Below are positions 44,451 through 52,936 of a stretch of DNA of 63,171 nucleotides, in pieces. The notes below the pieces were generated by a model. The model did not search any database. It was not told the DNA's origin and worked only from the letters and a program-made list of their open reading frames with translations. The stretch spans positions 1 through 63,171 of the forward strand of contig JAAYJV010000196.1 of assembly GCA_012522755.1 (NCBI GenBank). The letters are read 5' to 3'. Both the position numbers and the translations under genes were made by a program. Within the stretch, counting starts at the first letter, position 1; each line of letters begins with the position of its first letter. The DNA is from Candidatus Hydrogenedens sp. (GTDB taxonomy: Bacteria > Hydrogenedentota > Hydrogenedentia > Hydrogenedentales > CAITNO01).

Positions 44451-46304
44451 TCAATCCGGGATACGATAGCTGAAGACCTGAACAGATTCATAGCGGCCCC
44501 GACGATACAAGGCCTCTCGCTGGATACCGGCCTTTTGGAAGCCGAGAATTTCCAGTGTCGCCATAAGTTCCGTCTCTTTTTCCGTAGCAAAGACAAGAAG
44601 ATGCCGAAGACGGGGGAGCCCGGCGAGCTGATCCATCAACTTTTTCAGGGTCGTCACCAATGCGGGACGGCCATAGGAAGCGGGCTCATGCATATAGAGC
44701 CACAGATGTCCCAGCTGACGTATGGGATCATGCTGCATTTTGATGAGGCCACAGGGAGTGCCATTCTTCTCAGTCAGCACATATTCCTGAATACCGCTGC
44801 GGGGATGGGTGGCGTCCATCTCCCGGTCATAGATTGTAGTCGTGAGAATGGAAGTCTCCGTGCAGAGGAAACAGGCGGCATCATTCCAATTTTCCCAGCG
44901 TACTCGCCAGGGCGCATCAGCCTCCTGCAGCGGACGGGCGAGGATATGATCGGTAAAGAGCGCCTTGAGAGCTGTCCCCCACTTGATCTTCTGACCCGCC
45001 CCGCTGCTCCCTGTCGCAGGGGGATCAAAGGAAGCGGTGCTTGCGGACAGGGGCGTGAAAAGAGCGATGGCCAGTTGAATCCACTGGCGTTGAACTTCAC
45101 ACCAGTGGGGATCCACTCTATGAGCGGCACCACTGCGTGAAAAATGAATGGCCGTATGGCCGCCGCCGCAGAGTCCCTGAGCCCAGCAACGCAGACATTC
45201 ACTGCGCTGCAGCACGCCTGTCCGGTGAAACTCATCCCACCTGGTGTCATCCATTGTTCCAGTGGTCAGATTTCCCAGAGAGCACTTTCCGGCCAGCAGA
45301 AACTCAACGGAGGGATAAACAGCTCTGTCCTCGGCAATGGCCAGGGAAGACAACACGGCGGGATCTCTCTGCAGACAGGGCTCGCCATCCCGTATGGCTT
45401 TAAAGAGGCTGCCCACAGGTTCAAAATAGCATTGCTCATTGCGCAGAAGAAGATTGGCAAAGTCCTGGGTACATTGTGTGAGTGCGGCGGCCACCTCGCC
45501 AGGTTGCAGATCGGGCCGGTTCATCCACAGATGAGGAAGATCGAGCAGGATATTTCTGAAACCGAGGCCACTCACTGTCTTGAACAGCTCACTGAACTTC
45601 GCTGTACCGGGCTGGACAACGAGTTGCAGGGGGCCGACCCCTTCCACGGCGTTCAGCGCTTCCAGAAACTTTCTGCTCTTGAGGGTATTTTGTATCCAGA
45701 GGACTTCGCGCACCACTTTAATCACGGGAAGATCCGCAAGAGGGAGGAGTCCCCGGAAGGCACAGTCGGGATAGTGCAGGTCTTTGGTGACAATGGGAAT
45801 ATCGAGTTCCAGAGAAAGCCTTTTCCCGGCTGCACGGGCTGCATCAACCCCGCGTTGCAGGGTGGCCAGTGCCTCTTCATCGAGTCCTTTGCCGCCTCCC
45901 GTGCAACGGAGAATAAGAGTCAACTCTGTTTCAGTTCCCGAACGACCCAGAAGGAAAGGAAGACTTTCTTCAACGAGAGCAGCCGTTCCTTCCGTTGTGG
46001 AACAGAGGGTGAGCCTTTTCAGAGCCGCTGTCTTTTGCGCCTCCTCCATCCATTTCCGGTCATTCTCGGGAGTCAGAATCGCTTTCGTCACGCGGAGATA
46101 TTCCAGTTCGCCTATGACTTCCAGCAACTCTTTTTCAGGATGTTTGTCTTTGAGCAGATAGAGGACTCTGTTTACAGGCTCGTGGGGATAATATTCCAGC
46201 ACATCCCGGGTAATGGCATCACATTCAAAGCAGAAGCAATTGGCCGTGTCCATGACGAAAGATCGCTGATCTATTTGAAATTTATGCAGTCTTGCCGGAG
46301 TCAT
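44451..46304 (-). CDS. Radical SAM/SPASM-like pseudo-maturase fused to a GNAT domain
   Basis: 617 residues from ATG at 46304, which shares a TGATG junction with the permease stop. Residues 1-95 (LHKFQIDQRSFVMDT ... DAITRDVLEYY ... LKDKHPEKELLEVIGELEYL) resemble the N-terminal peptide-binding region of SCIFF/QhpD-type radical SAM peptide maturases. Residues 96-325 look like their TIM barrel, but the CX3CX2C cluster motif is absent and the GGEP motif reads TGGGKG. A SPASM-like segment follows: YPS at 330 (usually YPC), then C370, C373, C379 and H383 (CX2CX5CX3C with the last Cys changed to His) and C402. Residues ~445-617 form a GNAT acetyltransferase domain. It is probably a pseudoenzyme that binds a peptide and acts with a partner or exporter. 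Confidence 0.7.
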   Translation of the reverse strand: MTPARLHKFQIDQRSFVMDTANCFCFECDAITRDVLEYYPHEPVNRVLYLLKDKHPEKELLEVIGELEYLRVTKAILTPENDRKWMEEAQKTAALKRLTLCSTTEGTAALVEESLPFLLGRSGTETELTLILRCTGGGKGLDEEALATLQRGVDAARAAGKRLSLELDIPIVTKDLHYPDCAFRGLLPLADLPVIKVVREVLWIQNTLKSRKFLEALNAVEGVGPLQLVVQPGTAKFSELFKTVSGLGFRNILLDLPHLWMNRPDLQPGEVAAALTQCTQDFANLLLRNEQCYFEPVGSLFKAIRDGEPCLQRDPAVLSSLAIAEDRAVYPSVEFLLAGKCSLGNLTTGTMDDTRWDEFHRTGVLQRSECLRCWAQGLCGGGHTAIHFSRSGAAHRVDPHWCEVQRQWIQLAIALFTPLSASTASFDPPATGSSGAGQKIKWGTALKALFTDHILARPLQEADAPWRVRWENWNDAACFLCTETSILTTTIYDREMDATHPRSGIQEYVLTEKNGTPCGLIKMQHDPIRQLGHLWLYMHEPASYGRPALVTTLKKLMDQLAGLPRLRHLLVFATEKETELMATLEILGFQKAGIQREALYRRGRYESVQVFSYRIPD

Positions 46305-47164
46305 CAGTAACTTCCCAGGGTGCCTTTGGAACGACTGTGATTTTCCATGAAACGGAAGATGGTCAGACCGACAAAGGTCCAGAAAAGGCAATTGCCGATG
46401 AGCCAGTAAAAACTGCTGTGAGCAAAGACAGAACTGAACACCATCTCCGGATCAGCACCGGCCACGGCGACAGAACGCATCTGCCCTTTGATCAACACAT
46501 ATTTGATGCAGATGGTCGCATCGGTAATGGGCAGTATGTGCAGCAGAAAAGTAAAGGGCCAGGGATTGGCAAGCAGTTCTTCTTTGGCGAAGATGGCCAG
46601 AGCAAAGAGACCCATACGCACGAGGATGGCCACCTGCCCCACCTGCTTGAAAACGAGAACCAGCCCGCCGACCATGAAGCCGAAGCCCACCAGATTGAAA
46701 AAAGTGAGCGTCAGCAGTATCAGGACAGGGATGGTATCCCAATGCAACATCCCTCCCACGCTCCAGGTGACGGCATAGACCATAATACCCGAAGACAAAA
46801 TGGTGGCCACGGAGCTGACGACCGTCTGGGCCATGAAGTTCACAGCCAGACCGTGGGGACTCATACAGAGCTGTTCCAGTACTCCCGTGGTGGCCATCCC
46901 CTGAAGGCCCTGGGTGAACATGCCCACCACTCCGAAGGCGAACATGCCGACAATAAAGCCCAGGATGAAGTTGGTCGCCGCTGAGGGATCGTCAAACTGC
47001 TGAACCCGTTCTTCCAGCCCTTCGCGGCTGTAAATAAAACCGGCAACGAGAACCATGAGCATGCCATAGCCCAGAACCAGTCCTGTCAGGGTCCGGAACC
47101 AATAGCGTCGCATGATGATAAAAGAGCGTACCAGCTCCGCTTTCATTACCAAGAGGAAAGACAT
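46304..47164 (-). CDS. ABC-2 type transporter permease
   Basis: 286 residues with six predicted membrane spans, arranged as one N-terminal span (WFRTLTGLVLGYGMLMVLVAG) and a group of five. The ABC-2 membrane domain motif region lies around NFILGFIVGMFAFGVVGMF. AAAGGA precedes the ATG at 47164; an ATG at 47146, overlapping the ATPase stop, is the alternative. It partners the adjacent ATPase as an exporter. It stops at the start of the maturase-like gene (TGATG), so transporter and maturase-like protein are made together. Confidence 0.85.
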   Translation of the reverse strand: MSFLLVMKAELVRSFIIMRRYWFRTLTGLVLGYGMLMVLVAGFIYSREGLEERVQQFDDPSAATNFILGFIVGMFAFGVVGMFTQGLQGMATTGVLEQLCMSPHGLAVNFMAQTVVSSVATILSSGIMVYAVTWSVGGMLHWDTIPVLILLTLTFFNLVGFGFMVGGLVLVFKQVGQVAILVRMGLFALAIFAKEELLANPWPFTFLLHILPITDATICIKYVLIKGQMRSVAVAGADPEMVFSSVFAHSSFYWLIGNCLFWTFVGLTIFRFMENHSRSKGTLGSY

Positions 47165-48210
47165 GTGTTTCCTTTCTCTGTCATATCAATATCTGTATTG
47201 TCCGTCGTGAGTCGAAGGAAGATGCTCTCCAGATTCTGTTTACGCTGTGAAATGGAGCGCAACAGGCATCGCTGTTCTTCAAAAATACGGACGATTTTAT
47301 ATAAAGCTTCCGATCGCAGCTCCTCGCTTTCACCGGCCAGCTGAATCAGCAGGGAAGGCTCATCGGTTTTTTCATATTCGACCTTGCCGATGCCGGGGAT
47401 CGCTGAAAAGAGCTCCGTGTCAACAGGTTTATCAAGACGGAAAACAAAGATCTGTTCGGAAAAATATTCCAGCAGTGACTCAGTGCGCCGACAGGCAACC
47501 AGTTTCCCGTGGTTGATGATGGCGATGCGGTCACACAATTCCTGGGCAACATGCATATCGTGGGTTGTCACCAATACGCCCCGCCCCTGTTCACGGGTCA
47601 TCTCCATGACTTTGTCTTTGATGGCGCGGCTGCTCTGCACATCCAGACCCGTGGTGGGTTCATCGAGAAGCAGCACATGGGGATCGGCAATGAGAGCGAT
47701 GCAGATGGCCAGTTTCTGTTTCTGGCCTCTGGAAAGGCGGCGCACCTGCACATTCTTCTTGTCCTGAAGGCCGATGAAATCCAGCAGATCATGGGCCCGC
47801 TCCTTCAGAATCGGGCCACGCACGTCTTTGAGCATCCCGTAATACACAAGATTTTCGAAAGGGGTCAGAGGCCAGAGGCTCGTGCGGGTCCCTTCCAGAA
47901 CCACGCCGACATGGCGCAGGATCTGGCGGCGTTTGCGTTCCACACTCATCCCTTTCACAAAAGCTTCGCCTGTGTCAGGGCGAACCAGTCCGGAGATCAT
48001 TTTGACGGTTGTTGTTTTTCCTGCACCGTTGGGCCCCAGCAGTCCGAAAATTTCGCCGGGTGCGATTGCAAAAGAAATATCATCAGCGGCGCATACTTCT
48101 CTTTTTTTGAAGAAGTGGCGCTTTCTGGTTTCTTCATCCACCGGAAGAATATGAGAGGTCGAAAAGCGTTTGCTTACCCCTTTTAACTCTACGAGAGCTG
48201 AATCGGTCAT
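47146..48210 (-). CDS. ABC transporter ATP-binding protein (NatA/ABC-2 type)
   Basis: 354 residues. Walker A is GLLGPNGAGKTT (about 57-68), the signature is LSRGQKQKLAI, Walker B is VLLLDEPTTGLD and the switch histidine is in VTTHD. The ~110-residue C-terminal extension (SEQIFVFRLDKPVDTELF ...) is typical of NatA/DrrA-like exporters for antibiotics, sodium or peptides. Its start overlaps the CPBP protease stop by 4 bp and its end overlaps the permease start. Confidence 0.93.
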   Translation of the reverse strand: MTDSALVELKGVSKRFSTSHILPVDEETRKRHFFKKREVCAADDISFAIAPGEIFGLLGPNGAGKTTTVKMISGLVRPDTGEAFVKGMSVERKRRQILRHVGVVLEGTRTSLWPLTPFENLVYYGMLKDVRGPILKERAHDLLDFIGLQDKKNVQVRRLSRGQKQKLAICIALIADPHVLLLDEPTTGLDVQSSRAIKDKVMEMTREQGRGVLVTTHDMHVAQELCDRIAIINHGKLVACRRTESLLEYFSEQIFVFRLDKPVDTELFSAIPGIGKVEYEKTDEPSLLIQLAGESEELRSEALYKIVRIFEEQRCLLRSISQRKQNLESIFLRLTTDNTDIDMTEKGNTCLSSW

Positions 48211-48902
48211 GGTACCTCCAGGGCTGCACTCATTTGAGGGCCTTCCAGGCTTGCAGAGGCTTCTTCGGGATCCTTTCCCTCCTGAAGCATGGCGTAATAA
48301 TCGAGATAGGAACTTTCAAGATTGCGGATGAAATGAACAAAGACCACGAGAGCCACGCTCAGGGTATAAGCATACAGGGCCCCGATGATCAGTGAAAAGA
48401 AGAAAAACTCCAAGGCTGATCCCCAGCCACTGCGGAAAAAATGGCCGTGCATGAGGCTGAAGCCCAGGGCGGTCAGCACAATGGCCATCCATTCATAAGG
48501 AAGCAGTTGAATCAGTATGGATTGTCCCGTCACTCTGTAGACCAGTTCTTCCACAAAACAAAGGCCCAGCATGCGGATACAGAAAGTGGGCACCCGCCCT
48601 GCAAAGTCTGCTATTTCCCGCAAGGATATGAAAATACGGAAGGCGTCACCGAGATGACAATGGGTCAGCAGCAATGACACAAAGAAGAGGCCATGTCCCA
48701 GCAGTATTCCGAGGCTCATATCGAAAGGCGACCAGAGATGCCGGGTCAGTAACTGCTGGTTCCAGGCCCACCACAACGCACAAAGCAAAACAACGCCTTG
48801 CAGCAGCGTATCCGGAATCAAACGCAGCGGATAGCCCCGCATATGCTTGTATCCGGAAATAAGCGTATGGACCAGCCACAGCAGGAGAAAGAAAGTACTC
48901 AC
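48207..48902 (-). CDS. CPBP-family intramembrane glutamic protease
   Basis: 231 residues, about seven membrane spans. The three CPBP motifs are present: EELVYR (EExxxR, about residue 118), FSLMHGHFF (FxxxH) and FVHFIRN (HxxxN). CPBP (Abi/CAAX-like) proteases include self-immunity and processing proteins of bacteriocin clusters as well as housekeeping enzymes. Next to an exporter and a maturase-like protein, a role in peptide processing or immunity is reasonable but inferred. The start is GTG at 48902, overlapping the GNAT stop by 4 bp. Confidence 0.86.
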   Translation of the reverse strand: MSTFFLLLWLVHTLISGYKHMRGYPLRLIPDTLLQGVVLLCALWWAWNQQLLTRHLWSPFDMSLGILLGHGLFFVSLLLTHCHLGDAFRIFISLREIADFAGRVPTFCIRMLGLCFVEELVYRVTGQSILIQLLPYEWMAIVLTALGFSLMHGHFFRSGWGSALEFFFFSLIIGALYAYTLSVALVVFVHFIRNLESSYLDYYAMLQEGKDPEEASASLEGPQMSAALEVP

Positions 48903-49525
48903 GCTTCCGCCCCGCTTTCTTCCGCAAGAGCCGCAATCATGCTTTGCAATGAAAACCGGTCCCCCTTGGAACCCAGTGCGTCGCGCATGGCGTAAAATTC
49001 AGAACGGAGCAGCCCATAGGCATAGGCGTCGTAGAGCTGATTGTCCCGGTAAACATGGTCTTTTAAAACAAGTTCCCGTTGCGCTCCCGATCTTTCGAGA
49101 ATGCGCCAGGAGTTTTTGTTGAAAGAATATATGAGGGCGCTCACGCGATGGAGATTCAGTTCATCGAAGACATATTCCAGAGCACGAAACACCGAAATGG
49201 CTGTGAGCATGCCTGCACCCCGATGAGAGGGCTTCACATAAATATCGAGACTGCAGGAACGGTTCTTCCAGGAAATATTCTGCAGACCGATCATCCCCAG
49301 AAGGCCCTCCTCTTTGCTGTCCATGAGCAGATGCAGGACTGAGGGCGGCGCATTGGCAGGGGTTCTTCCAAGCATGAGAATAATCTTTTCTCGAATCTGC
49401 CGCTGCGACTGGGCCTCATCGCCATAAAGAAAATATTGAAACTCAGGGTCTTCCATCCAGGCGAGAATCGTATCCAGATCTTCCCGTTCGGCCCGGCGCA
49501 GGAAGGTGTAGAGCTCTTTTTTCAT
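48899..49525 (-). CDS. GNAT-family N-acetyltransferase
   Basis: 208 residues. The GNAT fold is shown by DIYVKPSHRGAGMLTAISVF, where the R-G-x-G-x-x pyrophosphate-binding motif for acetyl-CoA reads HRGAGM. LHRVSALIYSFNKNSWRILERSGA, the strand-helix near the acceptor site of RimJ/RimL-like enzymes, is also present. A C-terminal helical extension of about 35 residues is specific to this protein. It overlaps neighbours by 4 bp on both sides. It could acetylate a peptide, a sugar or a protein. The substrate cannot be read from sequence. Confidence 0.86.
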   Translation of the reverse strand: MKKELYTFLRRAEREDLDTILAWMEDPEFQYFLYGDEAQSQRQIREKIILMLGRTPANAPPSVLHLLMDSKEEGLLGMIGLQNISWKNRSCSLDIYVKPSHRGAGMLTAISVFRALEYVFDELNLHRVSALIYSFNKNSWRILERSGAQRELVLKDHVYRDNQLYDAYAYGLLRSEFYAMRDALGSKGDRFSLQSMIAALAEESGAEA

Positions 49526-50085
49526 GAATCTTCCCTTTCCATCATTTCAGGATCTACCGAAGAAAAGGCGGAAGCTTCCAGTTCCAAAGTCTCCAGATCT
49601 CTCCAGCAGCCCCCGGCAAAAAGAACATCCCGTTGTATGCCACAGGAGACAAAGCCTTTTCGCACGAGACAGGCACGCCAGGCTGTTTCCGTATGGAGAC
49701 AGCTGGCCAGAAGTCGGGTGAGCCGGGTCTGATAAAAAGCGCGTTTCAAAAGATACTCCAGGGCTTCCGCCGCATAGGGGCTTGCATAGTGGTCTTCATG
49801 AGCGAATATGAGAAACAACTCGGCGAAACGGGCATCAGGATTCAAGCCGCGCAATCCGCCCCAGCCGCACAGAGAACCCGTCTCATCTTCAATACTGAAG
49901 AGCATGGCACGGGCCGCTTCGCTTTTCTGGAGAATTTCGAGAATTTCGGCGCGCCTGGGAAGCATACGTTCCCGGCGTCCGTCCAGAAGGGAGGCCCGGG
50001 GAATACCGTCATAGTACAAGGCCCGGACAAAAGCCGTATCGTCGGGCTCGCAATAGCGTATGGTTGTGTGAGAACTCAGTTTCAT
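49522..50085 (-). CDS. GNAT-like acetyltransferase, first gene of the operon
   Basis: 187 residues, GNAT-like over its whole length (IRYCEPDDTAFVRALYY ... LFLIFAHEDHYASPYAAEAL ... LTRLLASCLHTETAWRACLV). The segment GFVSCGIQRDVLF matches GFQKAGIQREALY at the C-terminus of the maturase-like protein (GFxxxGIQRxxLx). The two GNAT modules are therefore paralogous. The acetyl-CoA loop is weaker than in the next gene. The operon's promoter should lie in the 120 bp to mnmE; I see no clear boxes and no small precursor gene there. Confidence 0.75.
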   Translation of the reverse strand: MKLSSHTTIRYCEPDDTAFVRALYYDGIPRASLLDGRRERMLPRRAEILEILQKSEAARAMLFSIEDETGSLCGWGGLRGLNPDARFAELFLIFAHEDHYASPYAAEALEYLLKRAFYQTRLTRLLASCLHTETAWRACLVRKGFVSCGIQRDVLFAGGCWRDLETLELEASAFSSVDPEMMEREDS

Positions 50086-50205
50086 GGTTGATATTTCCGC
50101 TGCAGAAAAACCAAGGATAGTATAACAGTAACGGACCCGGAAAGAAGAGAAGATACAACTTTCAGAATCGGTAATAAGGTCGGATGATCAATTCCTTTTC
50201 CCGTA

Positions 50206-51588
50206 TTATTTTCCAATGCAGAAGGAGCCGAAAATAATATCCAGCACTTCTTCGGAGGTAGTCTCGCCGGTTATGCTTCCCAGAGCAGAGAGGGCATCGC
50301 GCAACTCCAGGGCGAGTATTTCCGGAGAAGCATCACGATTCTCCAGAAGAGCCTGCACACATTTCAGAGCGCGCTGCATACTGTCTTTCTGGTGACTCCG
50401 AAAAAGAGCGGGACTGTCCAACGCCCCTTCCAGATCACCGGCAAGAAGAGAGACCAGCGTTTTTTCCAGTTCCTCCATCCCCTCTCCGGTCATGGCGGAA
50501 ACATGACACAAGGCCGCAAAAGGAATATCCGGTATCTTTCTCTCCGCCACAGCAGGCAGATCTATTTTGTTCAAGACGAATACGACAGGAACTTCCAATT
50601 GTCGCATTTCCTCAGCAAGAAGAGACTCCTCCTCCTCGGCCTCTGAGGATGCATCAGCAACGAAAAGCAGCAACGCAGCCCGTCTGGCCGCCTGACGGGA
50701 TCGCTCAATTCCCTGAGATTCAACAGCATGCTCTGTTTTGCGGAGCCCGGCCGTATCGCACAACCGGACGGGGATACCGCCCAAAGTCAGTGTTTCCTCA
50801 ATCTGGTCACGGGTCGTGCCCGGTTCCGGGGAAACAATGGCCCGGGCATCACGGAGCAGCAGGTTGAAAATACTGGATTTACCCACATTGGGACGACCCA
50901 CAATGGCAATGGACGCCCCTTCCTGAAGGAGCAGGCCTGTATCAGTGCTTTTCACGAGAGCGGCCATTTCTTCTTTCGCTTTTTCCAGGCGCGCGAAAAA
51001 TGCCGGCGTGATCAGTTCGGGCAAGTCTTCTTCCGGGAAATCCACAGCCGCTTCCGCCAGGGCCAGACATTCCTTCAACAGGTTGGCCAGGGCCTGAAGC
51101 TGTCCGGCGAGCCGTCCGCTGGAGGCACTTTCCGCCATCCTCAGGGCCGCCCTTGTTTTCGCGTGGATCAGATCCATGACCGCTTCGGCCCGAGTCAGGT
51201 CGATGCGCCCGTTGACAAAGGCCCGTCGTGTGAACTCACCGGGCTGAGCCAGTCGTGCGCCCTGTGCGAGCACGCATTCCAGAATGGCCTGGAGAGAAGC
51301 ACGGCCGCCATGTCCGTTGATTTCCACCACATCTTCGGCCGTATAGGAATGGGGAGCCCGCATGATATGCAGGAGCACCTCGTCCAGGGGATTGCCCTCC
51401 TCATCGAGGACATGTCCGTGATAGACCCGCTGGCTTCCCTTTGAGATATTTTTTGCCCGGGAAGACACAAATACTTTTGCAGCAATACTCAGAGATGCGG
51501 GACCGCTTAAACGAACAATCCCCACACCGCCTTCGCCCGGTGGTGTGGAGATTGCCGCAATAGTATCATCTGAGTAAAGATAGGACAT
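50206..51588 (-). CDS. mnmE: tRNA modification GTPase MnmE
   Basis: 460 residues, full length. MnmE with MnmG installs carboxymethylaminomethyl groups on U34 of tRNAs. The N-terminal folate-binding domain has DTIAAISTPPGEGGVGIVRLSG. The G domain has GRPNVGKSS (G1), DTAGLRKTE (G3) and NKIDLP (G4). The C-terminus ends CIGK, with the conserved cysteine. Its ATG overlaps the khpB stop (TGATG). mnmG is not adjacent. Confidence 0.97.
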   Translation of the reverse strand: MSYLYSDDTIAAISTPPGEGGVGIVRLSGPASLSIAAKVFVSSRAKNISKGSQRVYHGHVLDEEGNPLDEVLLHIMRAPHSYTAEDVVEINGHGGRASLQAILECVLAQGARLAQPGEFTRRAFVNGRIDLTRAEAVMDLIHAKTRAALRMAESASSGRLAGQLQALANLLKECLALAEAAVDFPEEDLPELITPAFFARLEKAKEEMAALVKSTDTGLLLQEGASIAIVGRPNVGKSSIFNLLLRDARAIVSPEPGTTRDQIEETLTLGGIPVRLCDTAGLRKTEHAVESQGIERSRQAARRAALLLFVADASSEAEEEESLLAEEMRQLEVPVVFVLNKIDLPAVAERKIPDIPFAALCHVSAMTGEGMEELEKTLVSLLAGDLEGALDSPALFRSHQKDSMQRALKCVQALLENRDASPEILALELRDALSALGSITGETTSEEVLDIIFGSFCIGK

Positions 51589-52850
51589 CAGTCCCCCTGA
51601 GGGGCCGCATTCTGCTGAGCCTGATTCCTGCGCCGCGATTGAGGCCTCTGGGGACGGGATCCGCCGCCTCGGCGAACATTGACCGGGTTGATGATGATGC
51701 TCCGGTAGAGGGAATCGCCCTGGCTGAATGTGCGGATATCCGGATCGTTCTGCAGGGAGAGATGAACAATACGCCGTTCCTGAGGGCTCAGCGGTTTCAG
51801 TTTCACATTGCGCCCTGTATCTTTGGCACGTCTTGCCATCTTTTTGGCCATATCCACGAGACTGGCCCGGCGACGGCTCACATATTCGCCCACATCCACC
51901 ATGAGACGTTCTGTATTTTCATTATCGCCACTGGTGAGCATGCGATTGACCAGATATTGAAGGGCATTCAATGTAATGCCGTGCTTGCCGATGAGGATGG
52001 CACTGTCATTTTCGCTTTTCATGGCGAGACAGGGGCCGCCCTCTTTATCCCGGACAAAGTTCACAGACGCTTCCAAGCCCATGCGATCCACCATTTCTTT
52101 CAAGGTGGCGGCCATCTCATTGCCCTGCTCATCGCTGATGGGTTCAATGGCTTCTTCTTCGCGGGCTCCTTCCGGAATGGGCTCCACAACAATTTCTTCC
52201 TGCCAGCCTTCCCCGTTTTCAAACTGTTCGGCCAGACGAGTTGCCTCGGTACCTTCTTCCGTCAGAGAGCTCGCATGTTTTTCAGTTTCAGCCCCTTCTT
52301 TCCGGCCACGCTCTTTCTGTTCCCGTTCCTGACGTCCCGATTGAGAACGGTTCTTTTGTCTTCCACCCTGCTGGTCGGATTGCCTGCGTCCGGAGCGTCC
52401 CCGCCGGTTCTGTTTGTCGGAGGAACGGCCTTCGGCATTTTTTTCCTGCTGGTTCCGGTTAGCCTGGCTCTGTCTTTTAGAGCGCCGGGATTGTCTCTCT
52501 TCGGGAGCATCGCCCTGCTCATCATCACGCTTCGGTCTGTCGCCGCCGGCGCGCTGGGATCCGGAGTCCGGCCCTTTCCGCTGGGAACGGTTCTGTTGCC
52601 GGGGTTGCCGGTCTTTGTTCCGGTCGTTGTTCCGGTTGTCACGGCGTGACTGGTTGCGTCGGGGCTTGATATCAGCCATATCAACAGTGATACGCACGCG
52701 CACGAGGCGTTTGCCGATCCCTAAAAAACCTTTACTGCCTTCATCAATAACATCTATGCGTTCCACTTCATCCATGGCAACGCCAAGTTCATCAAGTCCT
52801 TGTTGAATTGCTTCTTCTCTGGTTTGTCCAGAACTTTCAATTACTTTCAT
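51588..52850 (-). CDS. khpB: KhpB/Jag RNA-binding protein with long disordered linker
   Basis: 420 residues, about twice the length of Bacillus Jag. A Jag_N domain (1-55, ending KGFLGIGKRLVRVRI) is followed by roughly 140 residues of arginine, glutamine, asparagine and serine-rich low-complexity sequence. An acidic link and then a KH domain (LIGKHGITLNALQYL) and an R3H domain (ERRIVHLSL, with RxxxH) come next. A glycine/arginine-rich tail (RRGGGSRPQRPQSRRR) closes the protein. KhpB binds many RNAs with KhpA and helps control cell division and elongation. The position after yidC is conserved. Confidence 0.94.
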   Translation of the reverse strand: MKVIESSGQTREEAIQQGLDELGVAMDEVERIDVIDEGSKGFLGIGKRLVRVRITVDMADIKPRRNQSRRDNRNNDRNKDRQPRQQNRSQRKGPDSGSQRAGGDRPKRDDEQGDAPEERQSRRSKRQSQANRNQQEKNAEGRSSDKQNRRGRSGRRQSDQQGGRQKNRSQSGRQEREQKERGRKEGAETEKHASSLTEEGTEATRLAEQFENGEGWQEEIVVEPIPEGAREEEAIEPISDEQGNEMAATLKEMVDRMGLEASVNFVRDKEGGPCLAMKSENDSAILIGKHGITLNALQYLVNRMLTSGDNENTERLMVDVGEYVSRRRASLVDMAKKMARRAKDTGRNVKLKPLSPQERRIVHLSLQNDPDIRTFSQGDSLYRSIIINPVNVRRGGGSRPQRPQSRRRNQAQQNAAPQGD

Positions 52851-52936
52851 TCAATTGGTCTCCTGCATCGCCCGAAGGCGTTATCAAGTTGAGTGCGGAA
52901 CAGGGTTCCGCTGTTTTGCCCGCCCATCCATCCGCC

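Noticed and set aside
50086-50205. RiPP precursor gene ahead of the GNAT/ABC operon
   Set aside because: Neither strand has a short open frame with a ribosome-binding site and a leader/core pattern in this 120-bp gap.
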